Shown: positions 1 to 7,507 of the stretch, piece by piece
How the letters are laid out: every line of letters begins with the position of its first letter
Numbering within the stretch: position 1 is the stretch's first letter
Virus record (IMG/VR): IMGVR_UViG_3300022679_000025
Span: 1-39,204 of that record
From: a virus
Length of the DNA stretch: 39,204 bases
Reading direction: 5' to 3' (one strand)
The notes under the pieces: model-generated
Told to the model about the DNA's origin: nothing
The model's database searches: none
Seen by the model: the letters and a program-made list of their open reading frames with translations, nothing else
Made by a program: the position numbers and the translations under genes

Positions 1-523
1 TCTGCCCGCCGTACCAGATACGGTTGGCGTGGGGGGCCTTCTCGTTGACGGTGAGGATGCTTGTGCTACCCTCGCCGACATAGTCGCCCTGGTTGCCGAC
101 ACCAGAGAGAGCGTACAGCAGGTCGTTCTCAACCTGCTCCGCGGTCCAGCGTCCCAGCGCGGTCCCGCCGCGCTCGAGGATCTTGAACCCGGTGCGCTGG
201 TCGGTCATCTTACCGGCGCTGCGCACACCGTGTGAGCGCTCGTGGATGACGAGCGGGAAGTTGTAGAACGACATAGCCTCTTCGTTCGATTCGATGTCGC
301 TATCATCGTACCCGCCGGCTCCCGTCAGGGGCATGTCCAGCTGGAACGTGACCTGGTCACCAGGTTGAGAGAGCAGATCGTTCTTGACCACGATCGCCGT
401 GGCTCCACCCTCCTGGCCCATCAATTTGGTCAGCTGCATATTCTGCAGCATGTACTTGAACATTGTGTCCGACCAGCGTTTGCGCGTGAGCGCATTGGCT
501 GACAGAATTTGGGTCGTTGCCAT
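1..523 (-). CDS. Major capsid protein, N4 gp56 type (N-terminal part, runs off window)
   Basis: The reading frame opens with ATG at 523 on the minus strand and stays open for 174 codons to base 1, so only the N-terminal half is present. A Shine-Dalgarno AGGAG lies six bases upstream. The translation has the layout of the N4 gp56/DUF4043 capsid family: a basic N-terminus, LTKLMG, then VKNDLL, GDQVTFQLDMPL, the SNEEAMSFYN stretch, VIHERSHGVR and GKMTDQRT, then a helical segment ending in ENDLLYALSGVG. This family forms the icosahedral shell. Its place directly after an acidic scaffold-like gene and downstream of the portal supports the call. Family members are usually well over 300 residues, so about half is missing. 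Confidence is high for a capsid protein and moderate for the exact family. Confidence 0.88.
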   Translation of the reverse strand, partial: MATTQILSANALTRKRWSDTMFKYMLQNMQLTKLMGQEGGATAIVVKNDLLSQPGDQVTFQLDMPLTGAGGYDDSDIESNEEAMSFYNFPLVIHERSHGVRSAGKMTDQRTGFKILERGGTALGRWTAEQVENDLLYALSGVGNQGDYVGEGSTSILTVNEKAPHANRIWYGGQ

Positions 524-545
524 TGCTAACTCCTACCAAGGAGGG

Positions 546-1427
546 TCAGGCGTTGATCAGTGACACCAAGTCATCGATCTCTTTACCCGCCGTGTACCCG
601 TCCTGGTCATCAATGCCGAGTTTCTCGTCGGTCGCTTCCTCGTCCCTCGAGGCGCCGCCCGTCTTGCCACCCGGCTGGTTTTTGGGTTTCGTTTTGGCAG
701 GAGGATAGAGAGCCAACGCGGCTGCCTTGTCGGCCTCGGACCCCTTGGCCATGATCCGCTCCCAGGAGAGGTTCAGAGCCTTTGTGACGGGGTCAGGGTC
801 GCCCATGATGGCCGCCTGGTCCTCTTGGGCAAGGTAAGGTGCACCCATGGTCGCCAGAGCGCGTTCGCGCCCCTCCATGGCTTGGAGCTGCTGCAGCCGG
901 ATCTTCTGAGTGATCTGCGCTGCGTCAGGGGGTGCGGCCTGCTGCTGACGTTTCTCCTCCCACTTGCGCTGCGCCAGCTGTACCTTAACTGGAACATCGT
1001 TCATGGTGACGTCTTCGTCATCCTGGGCCGCCATCCACTCTTCAAGCGGGGCGGTGCCTGCTTCCTTGCCGGCTTTCGCTTCTGCCAGTTCCAACTCCTT
1101 GTCGACGAGCTGCTGCTCGAGCATCTCTGCCCGGCGGCGTTCTTCCTTCTCGCCCTTCTTCCACGCGAGCGCAACAGGTTCAGGAATCGAGCGGTCCTCG
1201 CTCTCGTCCTTCTTCTCTGCAGGCTCTTGATCTTCTGCCGGCTGCGCTTCGCCCTCGGGCTGCGCTGCGGGGCCGGCTGCGGGGCCGGCGGCTTGCTGAT
1301 CGCTGGACTGCGTGTCGTCATCCTGACCATCGGAGGCAGCCTCGATCTGTCGATCAAGTTTGTCTTCGGCTTCGTCAGGCTCAAGGGGTTGGCCTTCTTC
1401 GTTAATCAGTTCATCCAGACTTGCCAT
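546..1427 (-). CDS. Putative scaffolding protein
   Basis: This 293-residue protein is strongly acidic and almost entirely helical or disordered. The first 90 residues are Asp/Glu/Gln/Pro rich with repeated AAGPAAGPAAQPEGEAQPAE-type low complexity. Residues 90-215 are charged helix with coiled-coil character (EKEERRRAEMLEQQLVDKELELAEAK). The C-terminus has a basic patch (KTKPKNQPGGK) followed by an acidic tail. No enzymatic motif is visible. An acidic coiled-coil protein immediately upstream of the capsid gene is the usual position and composition of a phage scaffold, which shapes the procapsid and then leaves. The start is supported by AAAGGAG seven bases upstream. The call rests on composition and synteny, not on a recognised domain. 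Confidence 0.72.
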   Translation of the reverse strand: MASLDELINEEGQPLEPDEAEDKLDRQIEAASDGQDDDTQSSDQQAAGPAAGPAAQPEGEAQPAEDQEPAEKKDESEDRSIPEPVALAWKKGEKEERRRAEMLEQQLVDKELELAEAKAGKEAGTAPLEEWMAAQDDEDVTMNDVPVKVQLAQRKWEEKRQQQAAPPDAAQITQKIRLQQLQAMEGRERALATMGAPYLAQEDQAAIMGDPDPVTKALNLSWERIMAKGSEADKAAALALYPPAKTKPKNQPGGKTGGASRDEEATDEKLGIDDQDGYTAGKEIDDLVSLINA

Positions 1428-1444
1428 ATCATGATCTCCTTTTC

Positions 1445-1503
1445 ACTCCGGTGGAGTACACCGTGACACCGCAGTTTACCCCCTGCGGCATGGGTGACAC
1501 CGC
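1445..1503 (-). other. Small inverted and direct repeats between the 148-aa gene and the scaffold gene
   Basis: The 103-base gap upstream of the scaffold gene holds a 6-bp inverted repeat (ccgcag 1479-1484 / ctgcgg 1493-1498) nested between two copies of gtgacaccgc (1473-1482 and 1494-1503). A second short stem lies at 1445-1457 (actcc/ggagt) just before the Shine-Dalgarno. None is followed by a U-tract on the minus strand, so a terminator is unlikely. An mRNA-processing or translational structure is possible but unproven. Confidence 0.3.
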
Positions 1504-1530
1504 TGCACCCCAGCGGCCAGGGCAGAGCAC

Positions 1531-1977
1531 CTACATCATGATGCCCTTCAGGGTTGCCTGCTTCGGATTCGCCGGGATGGCGATGCTTGGATACCAGACA
1601 CCGGCCTTGATCGCATTGATTTCATACTTCCAGGTCCAGTACTGCCCCTCGGTGTATTGCGTCGAGGAGTTGCAGCGCGTCGTGAGCAGGTCAAGGCGCG
1701 CCTCCATTTGTTTGATGTCGTCAGCCGTCAAAGTATGCGGCTTGTCTACGGTCTTAGCATTCAGACCGATCAGGGTCTGGTTGGCTTTTTCCTGGATCCG
1801 CGCCAGAGCCTCCGCGTCGGGGCCCTCGAGGATCTCGGCGGCTTCGTCCAGCTCTGTGGTCACATCTTCGGGATCCATTGGGGGCGGGACAAAGGGTTCG
1901 GCGGCCTTGGGCAGCCGTACAGTTTTCTCTTCCTGGGCCACCACTTCGGAGGCCTTCTTCTCAGTTTTACGCGCCAT
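1531..1977 (-). CDS. Hypothetical protein between portal and scaffold
   Basis: I do not recognise this 148-residue protein. The N-terminal 45 residues are Lys/Glu/Pro rich and probably disordered. Residues 45-105 look helical and charged (TTELDEAAEILEGPDAEALARIQEKANQ). The last 40 residues carry several aromatics in QYWTWKYE and GVWYPSIAIP. GGAGACAATCC places a Shine-Dalgarno correctly before ATG 1977. It lies twelve bases downstream of the portal stop, so it is co-transcribed with the head genes. A head-associated or capsid-assembly accessory role is inferred only from that position. Confidence 0.6.
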   Translation of the reverse strand: MARKTEKKASEVVAQEEKTVRLPKAAEPFVPPPMDPEDVTTELDEAAEILEGPDAEALARIQEKANQTLIGLNAKTVDKPHTLTADDIKQMEARLDLLTTRCNSSTQYTEGQYWTWKYEINAIKAGVWYPSIAIPANPKQATLKGIMM

Positions 1978-1989
1978 GGATTGTCTCCT

Positions 1990-4068
1990 TTACGCTGCGC
2001 CTGCTGGTGCAGGCTGTTGTTCCTGGAGGGCCCTACCGTCGCCCACCTGGGCGGCGATGATCCTCTCCTTGCCGGGTACGTCTGTTGCGTTGATCAGGTC
2101 CTCACGCGGCACTGGCTGGTACTGCGAGGCCAGCAGCATGTTGTTCAGGTCGATCATCTCGGCGGCCTTGCGTTCGCGGAAGGTGGCGGCAGCCTCGGCG
2201 ACCGATGCGCGGGCAGCCAGTTTGCCGTACTTCAGGCGAGGCAGCTCGTCGAGCAGCATGTCGATCGCCAGTTCCTTGGTGGCCTCGTCAATGTCGTCCA
2301 TCATTTTGTGCCACGCCCGCTTGTGGACGCTGTACTGCTCCAGGGCGTCCTGTTGGGTCCGCAGGTCCTGCTCGATCATCAGGGACGGTTCAGGGGGCGT
2401 AGGTTGCTCCAGGGCGTCCTGTGGCAACGTGGCGATGATCAGCTCGCGCGCCTGCTCGAACATCTCGGGATCGATCAGATCCTCCTCGTCGACCAGGCTG
2501 CGGATCTCGTCCTCAGAATACATGTTGGCCTGCAGGATCATCTTGGTTGTCAGGACCGCAAACTGCTCGCTGGTGGCGTCGTAGTTCCCGAACGGAGAAG
2601 CGCTGCCAGTCATCGCGGCGTTCTGCTTGGCCAGGATGGCGCGCCCGCTCATGTCCTTGGAGTCGAACGTCGGCATCTCGCGCCGGACGTTGGCGATCTC
2701 GGCGATATGCTGGGTGCTCCGCTCCGCGGCACCATCCGCTGCTACCGGGTACGGGTTGGGCTCCATGCGCTCGACCACGCCGCCGAACTTGTCCAGCGGG
2801 ATGACCACGCCATCGTTGCCCCCGTTCTGCTCCAGCCAGTCCAGCCACAGTTTGTGAGACTCGCCGACCTTGTAGCCGGTGTTGGCCAGCTGCTTGAGCA
2901 GGTTCATGCCCATCGACCAGGAGGCGTTCAAGGTCTGCTGCGGGCCGATCAGGTTGTCGACCAGGCCGAACTCCTTGCCGTCGAAAAAGTAGGGGGAGAA
3001 CCGGACATACGGGTAGTCGTGGATCCCGTCGTAGGGATCCTCCCAGGCAGCCAGCGGGACGTTGCCAACCAGCAGGGCCTTGTTCAGAATCGGCACCATC
3101 AAGGGCCTACCCAGGCGATCCTTCTTGATCAGGACCGCCGGCGTCTGGGGGTTTGCCTCCAGGCGCTCTTCGGCGTACTTGATTGCGCTGCGGGTCGTCA
3201 GGATCTGGAACCGGCTCGGCTGGTCGAGGCGCCGCAGCATCGCGCCCGGCTTGTATGTCTTCCAGAAGTAGGTGCTGACGCGGTAGTCATCCTTCCAGCG
3301 ATTGAACTCTTCCTTCTCGGTATTCTTGAAGCGGTTCCGCTGCTGGCGGTAGTCGTTCTTGGTGTCCCACTGCCGGCCAGCACCAAAGATCATGCTGTGC
3401 AGCCGCTCGACAAAGTTGGAAAACCCGGTCGTCCGGTTGGCGTCGTAGTTGGTCGCGCCCAGGGCCCGCTGCCGTTTCGGCCACCAGCCGTGGATCAGGT
3501 CCTTGGGCATCCACTCATCAACGATCAGTCCCCGGGCACCATTGCCAACGGCGTTCATGTTGTACTGCTGGCAGGAGGGATCCGGCAGGACCATAAAGGT
3601 CGACGCGGTCTTGACCTCAAGGTCACCGCGTTCGGGATCCATCTCGTAGTCAACGTCCATGCCCATGTACGCACGCCCGTTGGTCACGCCGGCCTGGAAC
3701 ATCTTGCTCTTCTTCCTGGTGGCCTGGTTGCGGTCCAGGGCGGCTTTCGCCAGCGCCGTGATCAGTCGGGTCTTGGTGGCCTCTTTGGCCGTCAGGTTCA
3801 TCACCTCGATGTCACGCGGGTTCTGGACCTCGTTGCCGATGATCTGCATTACGGTCGGCAGGATCTGGTTGATGGTCAACGAGTGCCGGCGCTTGGCCTC
3901 GTTGTAAGCAAAGTCGTCGGGATCCCACTGCTCACCGATCGTAAAGTCCTCACACAGTGACATCTGCTCGAACGCTGGCATGTTGCCATCCTCGTAGCGT
4001 CCGCGCATCTCCAGCAGCCGGGTGACCAGCTGCTCGCCTTTGTGTCCTGTTACCGATAGGTTTTTCAT
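1990..4068 (-). CDS. Portal protein, P22-like
   Basis: This protein forms the dodecameric ring at one capsid vertex through which TerL packages DNA. With the start at ATG 4068 it has 692 residues, typical of the P22-like portal family. The N-terminal region carries the usual FxxGEQW pattern (DFTIGEQWDPDDFAYNEAKR) followed by SLTINQILPTVMQIIGNEVQNP. The central part contains the ATP/DNA-packaging-type pattern SPYFFDGKEFGLVDNLIGPQ, and the C-terminal 150 residues are long helices. ATG 4068 is preferred over the upstream in-frame ATG at 4152 for two reasons: GAAGGG sits nine bases before it, and the 28-residue extension would run through a terminator hairpin. It follows the terminase genes, as expected. 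Confidence 0.9.
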   Translation of the reverse strand: MKNLSVTGHKGEQLVTRLLEMRGRYEDGNMPAFEQMSLCEDFTIGEQWDPDDFAYNEAKRRHSLTINQILPTVMQIIGNEVQNPRDIEVMNLTAKEATKTRLITALAKAALDRNQATRKKSKMFQAGVTNGRAYMGMDVDYEMDPERGDLEVKTASTFMVLPDPSCQQYNMNAVGNGARGLIVDEWMPKDLIHGWWPKRQRALGATNYDANRTTGFSNFVERLHSMIFGAGRQWDTKNDYRQQRNRFKNTEKEEFNRWKDDYRVSTYFWKTYKPGAMLRRLDQPSRFQILTTRSAIKYAEERLEANPQTPAVLIKKDRLGRPLMVPILNKALLVGNVPLAAWEDPYDGIHDYPYVRFSPYFFDGKEFGLVDNLIGPQQTLNASWSMGMNLLKQLANTGYKVGESHKLWLDWLEQNGGNDGVVIPLDKFGGVVERMEPNPYPVAADGAAERSTQHIAEIANVRREMPTFDSKDMSGRAILAKQNAAMTGSASPFGNYDATSEQFAVLTTKMILQANMYSEDEIRSLVDEEDLIDPEMFEQARELIIATLPQDALEQPTPPEPSLMIEQDLRTQQDALEQYSVHKRAWHKMMDDIDEATKELAIDMLLDELPRLKYGKLAARASVAEAAATFRERKAAEMIDLNNMLLASQYQPVPREDLINATDVPGKERIIAAQVGDGRALQEQQPAPAGAA

Positions 4069-4084
4069 GGTTTCCCTTCTGGCC

Positions 4085-4129
4085 AAAAAGAAACGGGGCC
4101 GCGCTGGTGTTATCCAGTCACGGCCCCGT
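4085..4129 (-). terminator. Rho-independent terminator or attenuator directly before the portal gene
   Basis: On the minus strand a 9-bp GC stem (arms acggggccg 4093-4101 and cggccccgt 4121-4129, with an inner ctgg/ccag extension at 4104-4117) is followed by TTTCTTTTT (4093-4085). The U-tract ends 16 bases before the portal ATG, and those 16 bases hold its Shine-Dalgarno. Transcripts from terS/terL must pass this element to express the portal, so it probably sets the ratio of terminase to head proteins. Confidence 0.75.
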
Positions 4130-4149
4130 ATAGGCTGCGATGTATACGG
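4126..4149 (-). promoter_or_regulatory. Inverted repeat overlapping the portal terminator
   Basis: A 7-bp perfect inverted repeat (ccgtata 4126-4132 / tatacgg 4143-4149, loop of 10) lies just upstream of the terminator in the minus-strand transcript. It shares bases 4126-4129 with the terminator stem, so the two hairpins cannot fully form together. That is the geometry of an anti-terminator/terminator switch. No leader peptide or ligand-binding domain is recognised. Confidence 0.4.
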
Positions 4150-4195
4150 CATCTCGGAGGGGATCAGGCCTCCTATGCCTACTCTCTTTTTGGCA

Positions 4196-4381
4196 CTATT
4201 TCATTGCTTCGTTCACGCAGTTCTTGCAAGTCTCGATCGTGTCAGGGCACGGCTCGCACTGCAGGTCCCAGCCCATGGTGCGCGCCAGGTTCTCCAGCTG
4301 CTGCTTGTGCGTGTCGCACACATACGCAGTCGTCCCAGGCCAGTGGGCCAGCCAGGCTGCAGGGAACAGGTCAGGGCTCAC
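4196..4381 (-). CDS. Small Cys/His protein, putative zinc-binding
   Basis: This 61-residue protein starts with GTG at 4381, overlapping the stop of the upstream gene (GTGA). It reads PAAWLAHWPG, then VCDTHK, then a GWDLQCEPC segment and a terminal CKNCVNEAMK. Cysteines at about residues 22, 42, 45, 52 and 55 and a histidine at 25 form paired C/H sites as in zinc ribbons. Similar short proteins ending in CxNCxNEA occur beside phage terminase and portal genes, but I know of no established role. Its place between packaging genes and portal suggests a packaging or head accessory. Function is not assigned. Confidence 0.6.
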   Translation of the reverse strand: MSPDLFPAAWLAHWPGTTAYVCDTHKQQLENLARTMGWDLQCEPCPDTIETCKNCVNEAMK

Positions 4382-4737
4382 GCCTCGGCTCCCTCCTTGT
4401 CGGCGGTGTCGGACGTCGATACCACGACCTCGCTCGTGTCCAGTAGTCGCTCCAGACGCTCCAGCCGCAGCTGGACGGTCTTGAGGTCCAGATAGACCTG
4501 CTCGACTTCCTTCAGGATGCCGGCCACGTCAATGCCGTTGGGGTGATCCCCAGTAAGCGGGCCCCGCGCGAGTCTCTTGGCGATCGCTGTGCGCGTGGTC
4601 AGGTCGATGCGCAGCCGGGTGATCTCTTCTGCCGTCCCCATCGACTGGCCTTCGGTCGCCAGGTCCTCGAGGGCTTTCTCGGTTTTCAATCCTCTCGCTG
4701 CGTCTGCTTCAGTCATCGGCTCCATACTCGTCTCCAT
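4378..4737 (-). CDS. Hypothetical coiled-coil protein
   Basis: The 119-residue product is charged and mostly helical. A heptad-like stretch from about residue 70 to 100 (VYLDLKTVQLRLERLERLL) predicts a coiled coil, flanked by a Glu/Thr-rich head and an acidic Ser/Thr-rich tail. The start overlaps the stop of the 222-aa gene by one base (TGATG), and the end overlaps the next gene, so it is translationally coupled inside the packaging operon. No family is recognised. Confidence 0.55.
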   Translation of the reverse strand: METSMEPMTEADAARGLKTEKALEDLATEGQSMGTAEEITRLRIDLTTRTAIAKRLARGPLTGDHPNGIDVAGILKEVEQVYLDLKTVQLRLERLERLLDTSEVVVSTSDTADKEGAEA

Positions 4738-5405
4738 CAGTAAGCAAAGGGTGACATGGGTTTCTTCGGGCCCGGGATAAACTCCCGGTCGCCCGTACAG
4801 TGCTCAATATGCTTGGTCATCGCGACCATGGCAAACCCCAGCGCCTCGATAGGCGGGATGTCACCCATTTTGTACGCACTCATCTGCGAGTTCTGGATCC
4901 CTGCCATGTAGTTCGTTACCTCGCCCTTCTTGAGGAACAGCTGCCGGCTGTCGCGGCCCAGCATCTGCTGGATCTGCGGCAAGATATACTGGTACGGCGT
5001 GTCCATGTCAACCACGGGTGAACGGCTGACCATGATGTAGCCCTCGTCATCCTCGGGCGTGGTGTTGCGCATGTTCCACTCGTTCTTGATTTTCACCGCC
5101 GGCAGGTTGTCGGTGTCACCCATCCACCGATCGATCTCGTACTTGACCTGCATGCCGCCCATCTGGGCCACCAGGCTGCGCGTGTCAGGGGACTTGAACT
5201 CATCCAGGAGGAAAATGTTATGCACTCCGCGGTCGCGCATCCTGGAGAGCCCCAGGACCACACAAAAGCCGGGCATCTTGGCCGAGGGCCAGCTGACGCC
5301 CCCAACCATATGCCGGTAGTATTCCCGCAGCAGGCGGGATCCGTAGCCGTGTCCGATGGGCATGCCGGCCAGGCGCTCCATGATGGGTTTGTACGCCTTG
5401 CTCAT
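4737..5405 (-). CDS. Unknown 222-aa protein coupled to the large terminase
   Basis: The start ATG overlaps the terL stop (ATGA), so the protein is made in coupling with TerL. Residues 1-45 contain a Gly-rich stretch (GMPIGHGYGSRLL). Residues 45-100 look like an alpha/beta domain with strand-turn-acid patterns (FCVVLGLSRMRDRG, then NIFLLDEFKSPDTRSL and VKYEIDRWMGD). Residues 120-160 contain another strand (YIMVSRSPVVDMDTPY). The order of strands and acids faintly recalls the RNase H-like terminase nuclease, but the real TerL next door already has an intact nuclease domain and I see no convincing catalytic set here. Treat it as unknown. Confidence 0.65.
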   Translation of the reverse strand: MSKAYKPIMERLAGMPIGHGYGSRLLREYYRHMVGGVSWPSAKMPGFCVVLGLSRMRDRGVHNIFLLDEFKSPDTRSLVAQMGGMQVKYEIDRWMGDTDNLPAVKIKNEWNMRNTTPEDDEGYIMVSRSPVVDMDTPYQYILPQIQQMLGRDSRQLFLKKGEVTNYMAGIQNSQMSAYKMGDIPPIEALGFAMVAMTKHIEHCTGDREFIPGPKKPMSPFAY

Positions 5406-6730
5406 GCCGCCAGATCCTCCGCGCTGAAGTAAGCCTCGCCGGCCACGCCATAGATCCCGTACCGCAGCGCATCGAGGGCGTGGTCGTTGACCTTGAACGG
5501 CTCATCTTTGGGGTCGGACGTCTCGGCCTTGGTTTCGTGCCACTTGTACGCCGGCATCTCCCTTCGCAGCTGCTCGCAGGTGTTGAAGATGTACAGTTTC
5601 GGCTGGCGGTTGGCCTGGACCTTCAGGTGGGCCTGGACGCACTCTATGCCGCGCCTGACGTCCTTCATCGCCGGGATGGTGTCGATGCCCAGGTCCTCGA
5701 ACTCGAAGCGATCCTGGGCGTCGTGGTCGGCCCAGGTGCAGCGGTAGCGCTCGCCCTGGCTGACCTCGTGGATATGCTCGGCGTGGGTGCGCAGCAGCTC
5801 GCGCGCCTTGTGGTATTCGCGGTAGACGAAGAACTGGCCGTCAGGGTTGCGGGCGAGCCACAAGCAGCAGAAGGGGTTGTTGAACCCCCAGTCGATGCAG
5901 CGCCATCTGTCCCAGGTGTTGGGGATCCTGAACGGCTCAATGACATGGACGTCGGAGCGGTAGGAGCGATAGACCGCGCCGGCGAAGGCGGCGAAGTATC
6001 CCTTGATCCGCGTCTCTTGGATTTCTTCCGGCCACTCCGCGATCAGTGCGTCGATTTCTGCATCGTCACAGTAGCCACCACGGCTTCGTCGGTTGTCGTT
6101 CAGATCCGCGTACTGGATCGAATCCGTAGCCGGAAGATTCGTGATGCGGTCTTCGAGCCACTGCTGGTGTATGATCGGTGTCATGCTCTGGCGGCTGAAG
6201 CCGTTTCGATCGATGAGTCGAGCCTGGATCTCCTGCCAGATCGCCTCTGAGTCTCTGGTTGCCTGTTCGTCTCCGTAGAACGCATCGATCGCTCGACCCT
6301 GGAAGGCCTCGCGTCCCTGCTCGTAGGCTTTGAACTCTATCCGGTTGCCATTGATCAATCGTATTTCTCGAGGGATTTCCTCTTGTTTATTGTGCCAGAC
6401 AATCTGCGTGATGTTGGCCGGGTGGATATACCGTGACACTTTCTCGTACCAGAGCAACTTGCCAACCATCTGCCAGTTGATGGTCGCGGCCCAGATGATC
6501 GCCCTCTTGGGCGTGGTACGCCAGGGGTGGCATCCCATCGCATAGGCGCACATATCGTAGCCGATGTTGGACTCGCTCTTGCCCGAGCGGTTTCCTCCCA
6601 TGATCCAGGCGTTCTTGGCTGTGGTCATGTGGTGCTGGTGCGCCGCCGGCAGCGGGGAGTACTCCATCAGCGGCCGACCGAGACGGGCCAGCAGTTTGCG
6701 CTGGTCTGGATCAATCTTTGTCGTCGCCAC
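5402..6730 (-). CDS. Terminase large subunit (TerL)
   Basis: This is the motor ATPase and nuclease that translocates DNA into the procapsid and cuts the concatemer. The 442-residue protein has a Walker A motif GGNRSGKS at 45-52 and a Walker B-like IDAFYGDE ending at D154/E155. The RNase H-fold nuclease follows, with acids in CIDWGF (D280), WADHD (D336, D338) and NDHALDALRYG (D416, D420). Both domains are complete. The start is GTG at 6730 with GGAGG six bases upstream, and it overlaps the TerS frame by 20 bases. Position after TerS and before the portal is standard. Whether packaging is headful or cohesive-end cannot be told from the sequence. Confidence 0.95.
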   Translation of the reverse strand: MATTKIDPDQRKLLARLGRPLMEYSPLPAAHQHHMTTAKNAWIMGGNRSGKSESNIGYDMCAYAMGCHPWRTTPKRAIIWAATINWQMVGKLLWYEKVSRYIHPANITQIVWHNKQEEIPREIRLINGNRIEFKAYEQGREAFQGRAIDAFYGDEQATRDSEAIWQEIQARLIDRNGFSRQSMTPIIHQQWLEDRITNLPATDSIQYADLNDNRRSRGGYCDDAEIDALIAEWPEEIQETRIKGYFAAFAGAVYRSYRSDVHVIEPFRIPNTWDRWRCIDWGFNNPFCCLWLARNPDGQFFVYREYHKARELLRTHAEHIHEVSQGERYRCTWADHDAQDRFEFEDLGIDTIPAMKDVRRGIECVQAHLKVQANRQPKLYIFNTCEQLRREMPAYKWHETKAETSDPKDEPFKVNDHALDALRYGIYGVAGEAYFSAEDLAA

Positions 6731-7265
6731 TTCGAGCCTCCAGGTGCTTTTTCCGCATGTAGCCAGCCACGCCCTCGAGCAGGTCCTCGGGGAAGATGTT
6801 CTCGTCCACGGTCAGGTTGACGTCGTGCCGGTCCTTCCAGGGGTTGGTCATCGCCCGGGTGCGGTTCTTCATCCAGATCGCCAGGGCGCCGGTGTCGGGC
6901 GGGTAGTGCTTGGTGATAGGCGTCACGATCACCTGGCCCTGGTGCTGGCAGATATGGACGTCGGGATGGGAGTAGCCGTAGGCCCGCTGGTAGAGCCGCT
7001 GGCCGATGTTGGCGTCTGCCACTGCGCGCCCGCGTTTTAAGGCCTGGCGTAACGCGGCGTGCGCCTTAATCCTCCGCTGAAAGGTTGAGGCATGGATCCC
7101 CAGGAAACCCGCAATCTCCTCGTTGGTTGCGGAGAGCAGCGCAAAATTCGTGATCATCTCGAGGTCTTTTTCTGAGTAGGGGCACCGGGGAGATCTTTTT
7201 TTCTTGGGGGGCTGGGCTGTGGTAGTCTTGGTCCGCGTTTTGGCTTTCTTGCCCTGCTTGGCCAT
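6711..7265 (-). CDS. Terminase small subunit (TerS)
   Basis: The 184-residue protein starts with a Lys-rich tail (KKAKTRTKTT..PPKKKR). It is followed by a DNA-binding helix-turn-helix at about 45-67 (ATNEEIAGFLGIHASTFQRRI), then an oligomerisation region with YQRAYGY and a terminal PDTGALAIWMKNRTR..WKDRHDV motif common in phage small terminases. It recognises the packaging site and stimulates TerL. ATG 7265 is chosen because TTTTGGAG lies eight bases before it. The longer in-frame ATG at 7451 would translate through the divergent promoter region. It is the first gene of the leftward packaging operon. Confidence 0.85.
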   Translation of the reverse strand: MAKQGKKAKTRTKTTTAQPPKKKRSPRCPYSEKDLEMITNFALLSATNEEIAGFLGIHASTFQRRIKAHAALRQALKRGRAVADANIGQRLYQRAYGYSHPDVHICQHQGQVIVTPITKHYPPDTGALAIWMKNRTRAMTNPWKDRHDVNLTVDENIFPEDLLEGVAGYMRKKHLEARSGDDKD

Positions 7266-7287
7266 CCATAGCTCCAAAAGTGCCCCT

Positions 7288-7316
7288 CCTGTACCATAAA
7301 TGGGGGTTTTTGTCAA
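7288..7316 (-). promoter_or_regulatory. Sigma70-type promoter for terS
   Basis: On the minus strand there is a perfect -35 TTGACA (7316-7311), a 17-base spacer, and a TACAGG -10 (7293-7288) preceded by TGG, which gives an extended -10 TGn. Transcription would start near 7281, about 16 bases before the terS ATG, leaving room for its GGAG. This is the best promoter visible in the divergent region. Confidence 0.65.
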
Positions 7317-7350
7317 GCCTAATCCCCTGGGCCTGGTTGGTGATCTCCCT

Positions 7351-7388
7351 GGGAAGCCCGACTTCCCGGATGGGAAGCGCCACTTCCC
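7351..7388. promoter_or_regulatory. Tandem palindromic operators in the divergent intergenic region
   Basis: Two 17-bp palindromes share the same arms: gggaag-cccga-cttccc (7351-7367) and gggaag-cgcca-cttccc (7372-7388). Their starts are exactly 21 bp apart, two turns of B-DNA, so both would face the same side of the helix. The spacer sequences differ while the arms are identical, which is the signature of a protein-binding site. They lie about 70-107 bp upstream of both predicted transcription starts, so one regulator could act on both operons. Confidence 0.6.
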
Positions 7389-7444
7389 GAGCCCCCCTGG
7401 AATTATTTTATCATAATGCAGATATTTTTCTGTTATGTCTCCCC

Positions 7445-7457
7445 CGTACAATGTACG
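7445..7457 (+). promoter_or_regulatory. 13-bp palindrome over a candidate rightward -10
   Basis: The sequence cgtaca-a-tgtacg is a perfect palindrome around a central A. It contains TACAAT (7447-7452), the best -10 candidate before the rightward operon. No good -35 is present 16-18 bases upstream (attttt), so this promoter would be weak or need an activator, and a protein bound to the palindrome would block it. Confidence 0.4.
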
Positions 7458-7507
7458 ATATGGTTGGTATGAGAAACGAACAACAACATTCAGACAAGGA
7501 GACAGAC

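Noticed and set aside
1657-3960. Long plus-strand open frame of 767 codons opposite the portal gene
   Set aside because: It is the antisense shadow of a high-GC gene: no ribosome-binding site, Val/Leu/Arg/Gly-rich composition, no domain, and it crosses the portal, which has strong family patterns on the other strand.
7398-7417. AT-rich stretch with cataat as the main rightward promoter
   Set aside because: No -35-like hexamer lies 16-18 bases upstream; the region there is GC-rich operator sequence. It was not listed as a promoter, though it could be activator-dependent.
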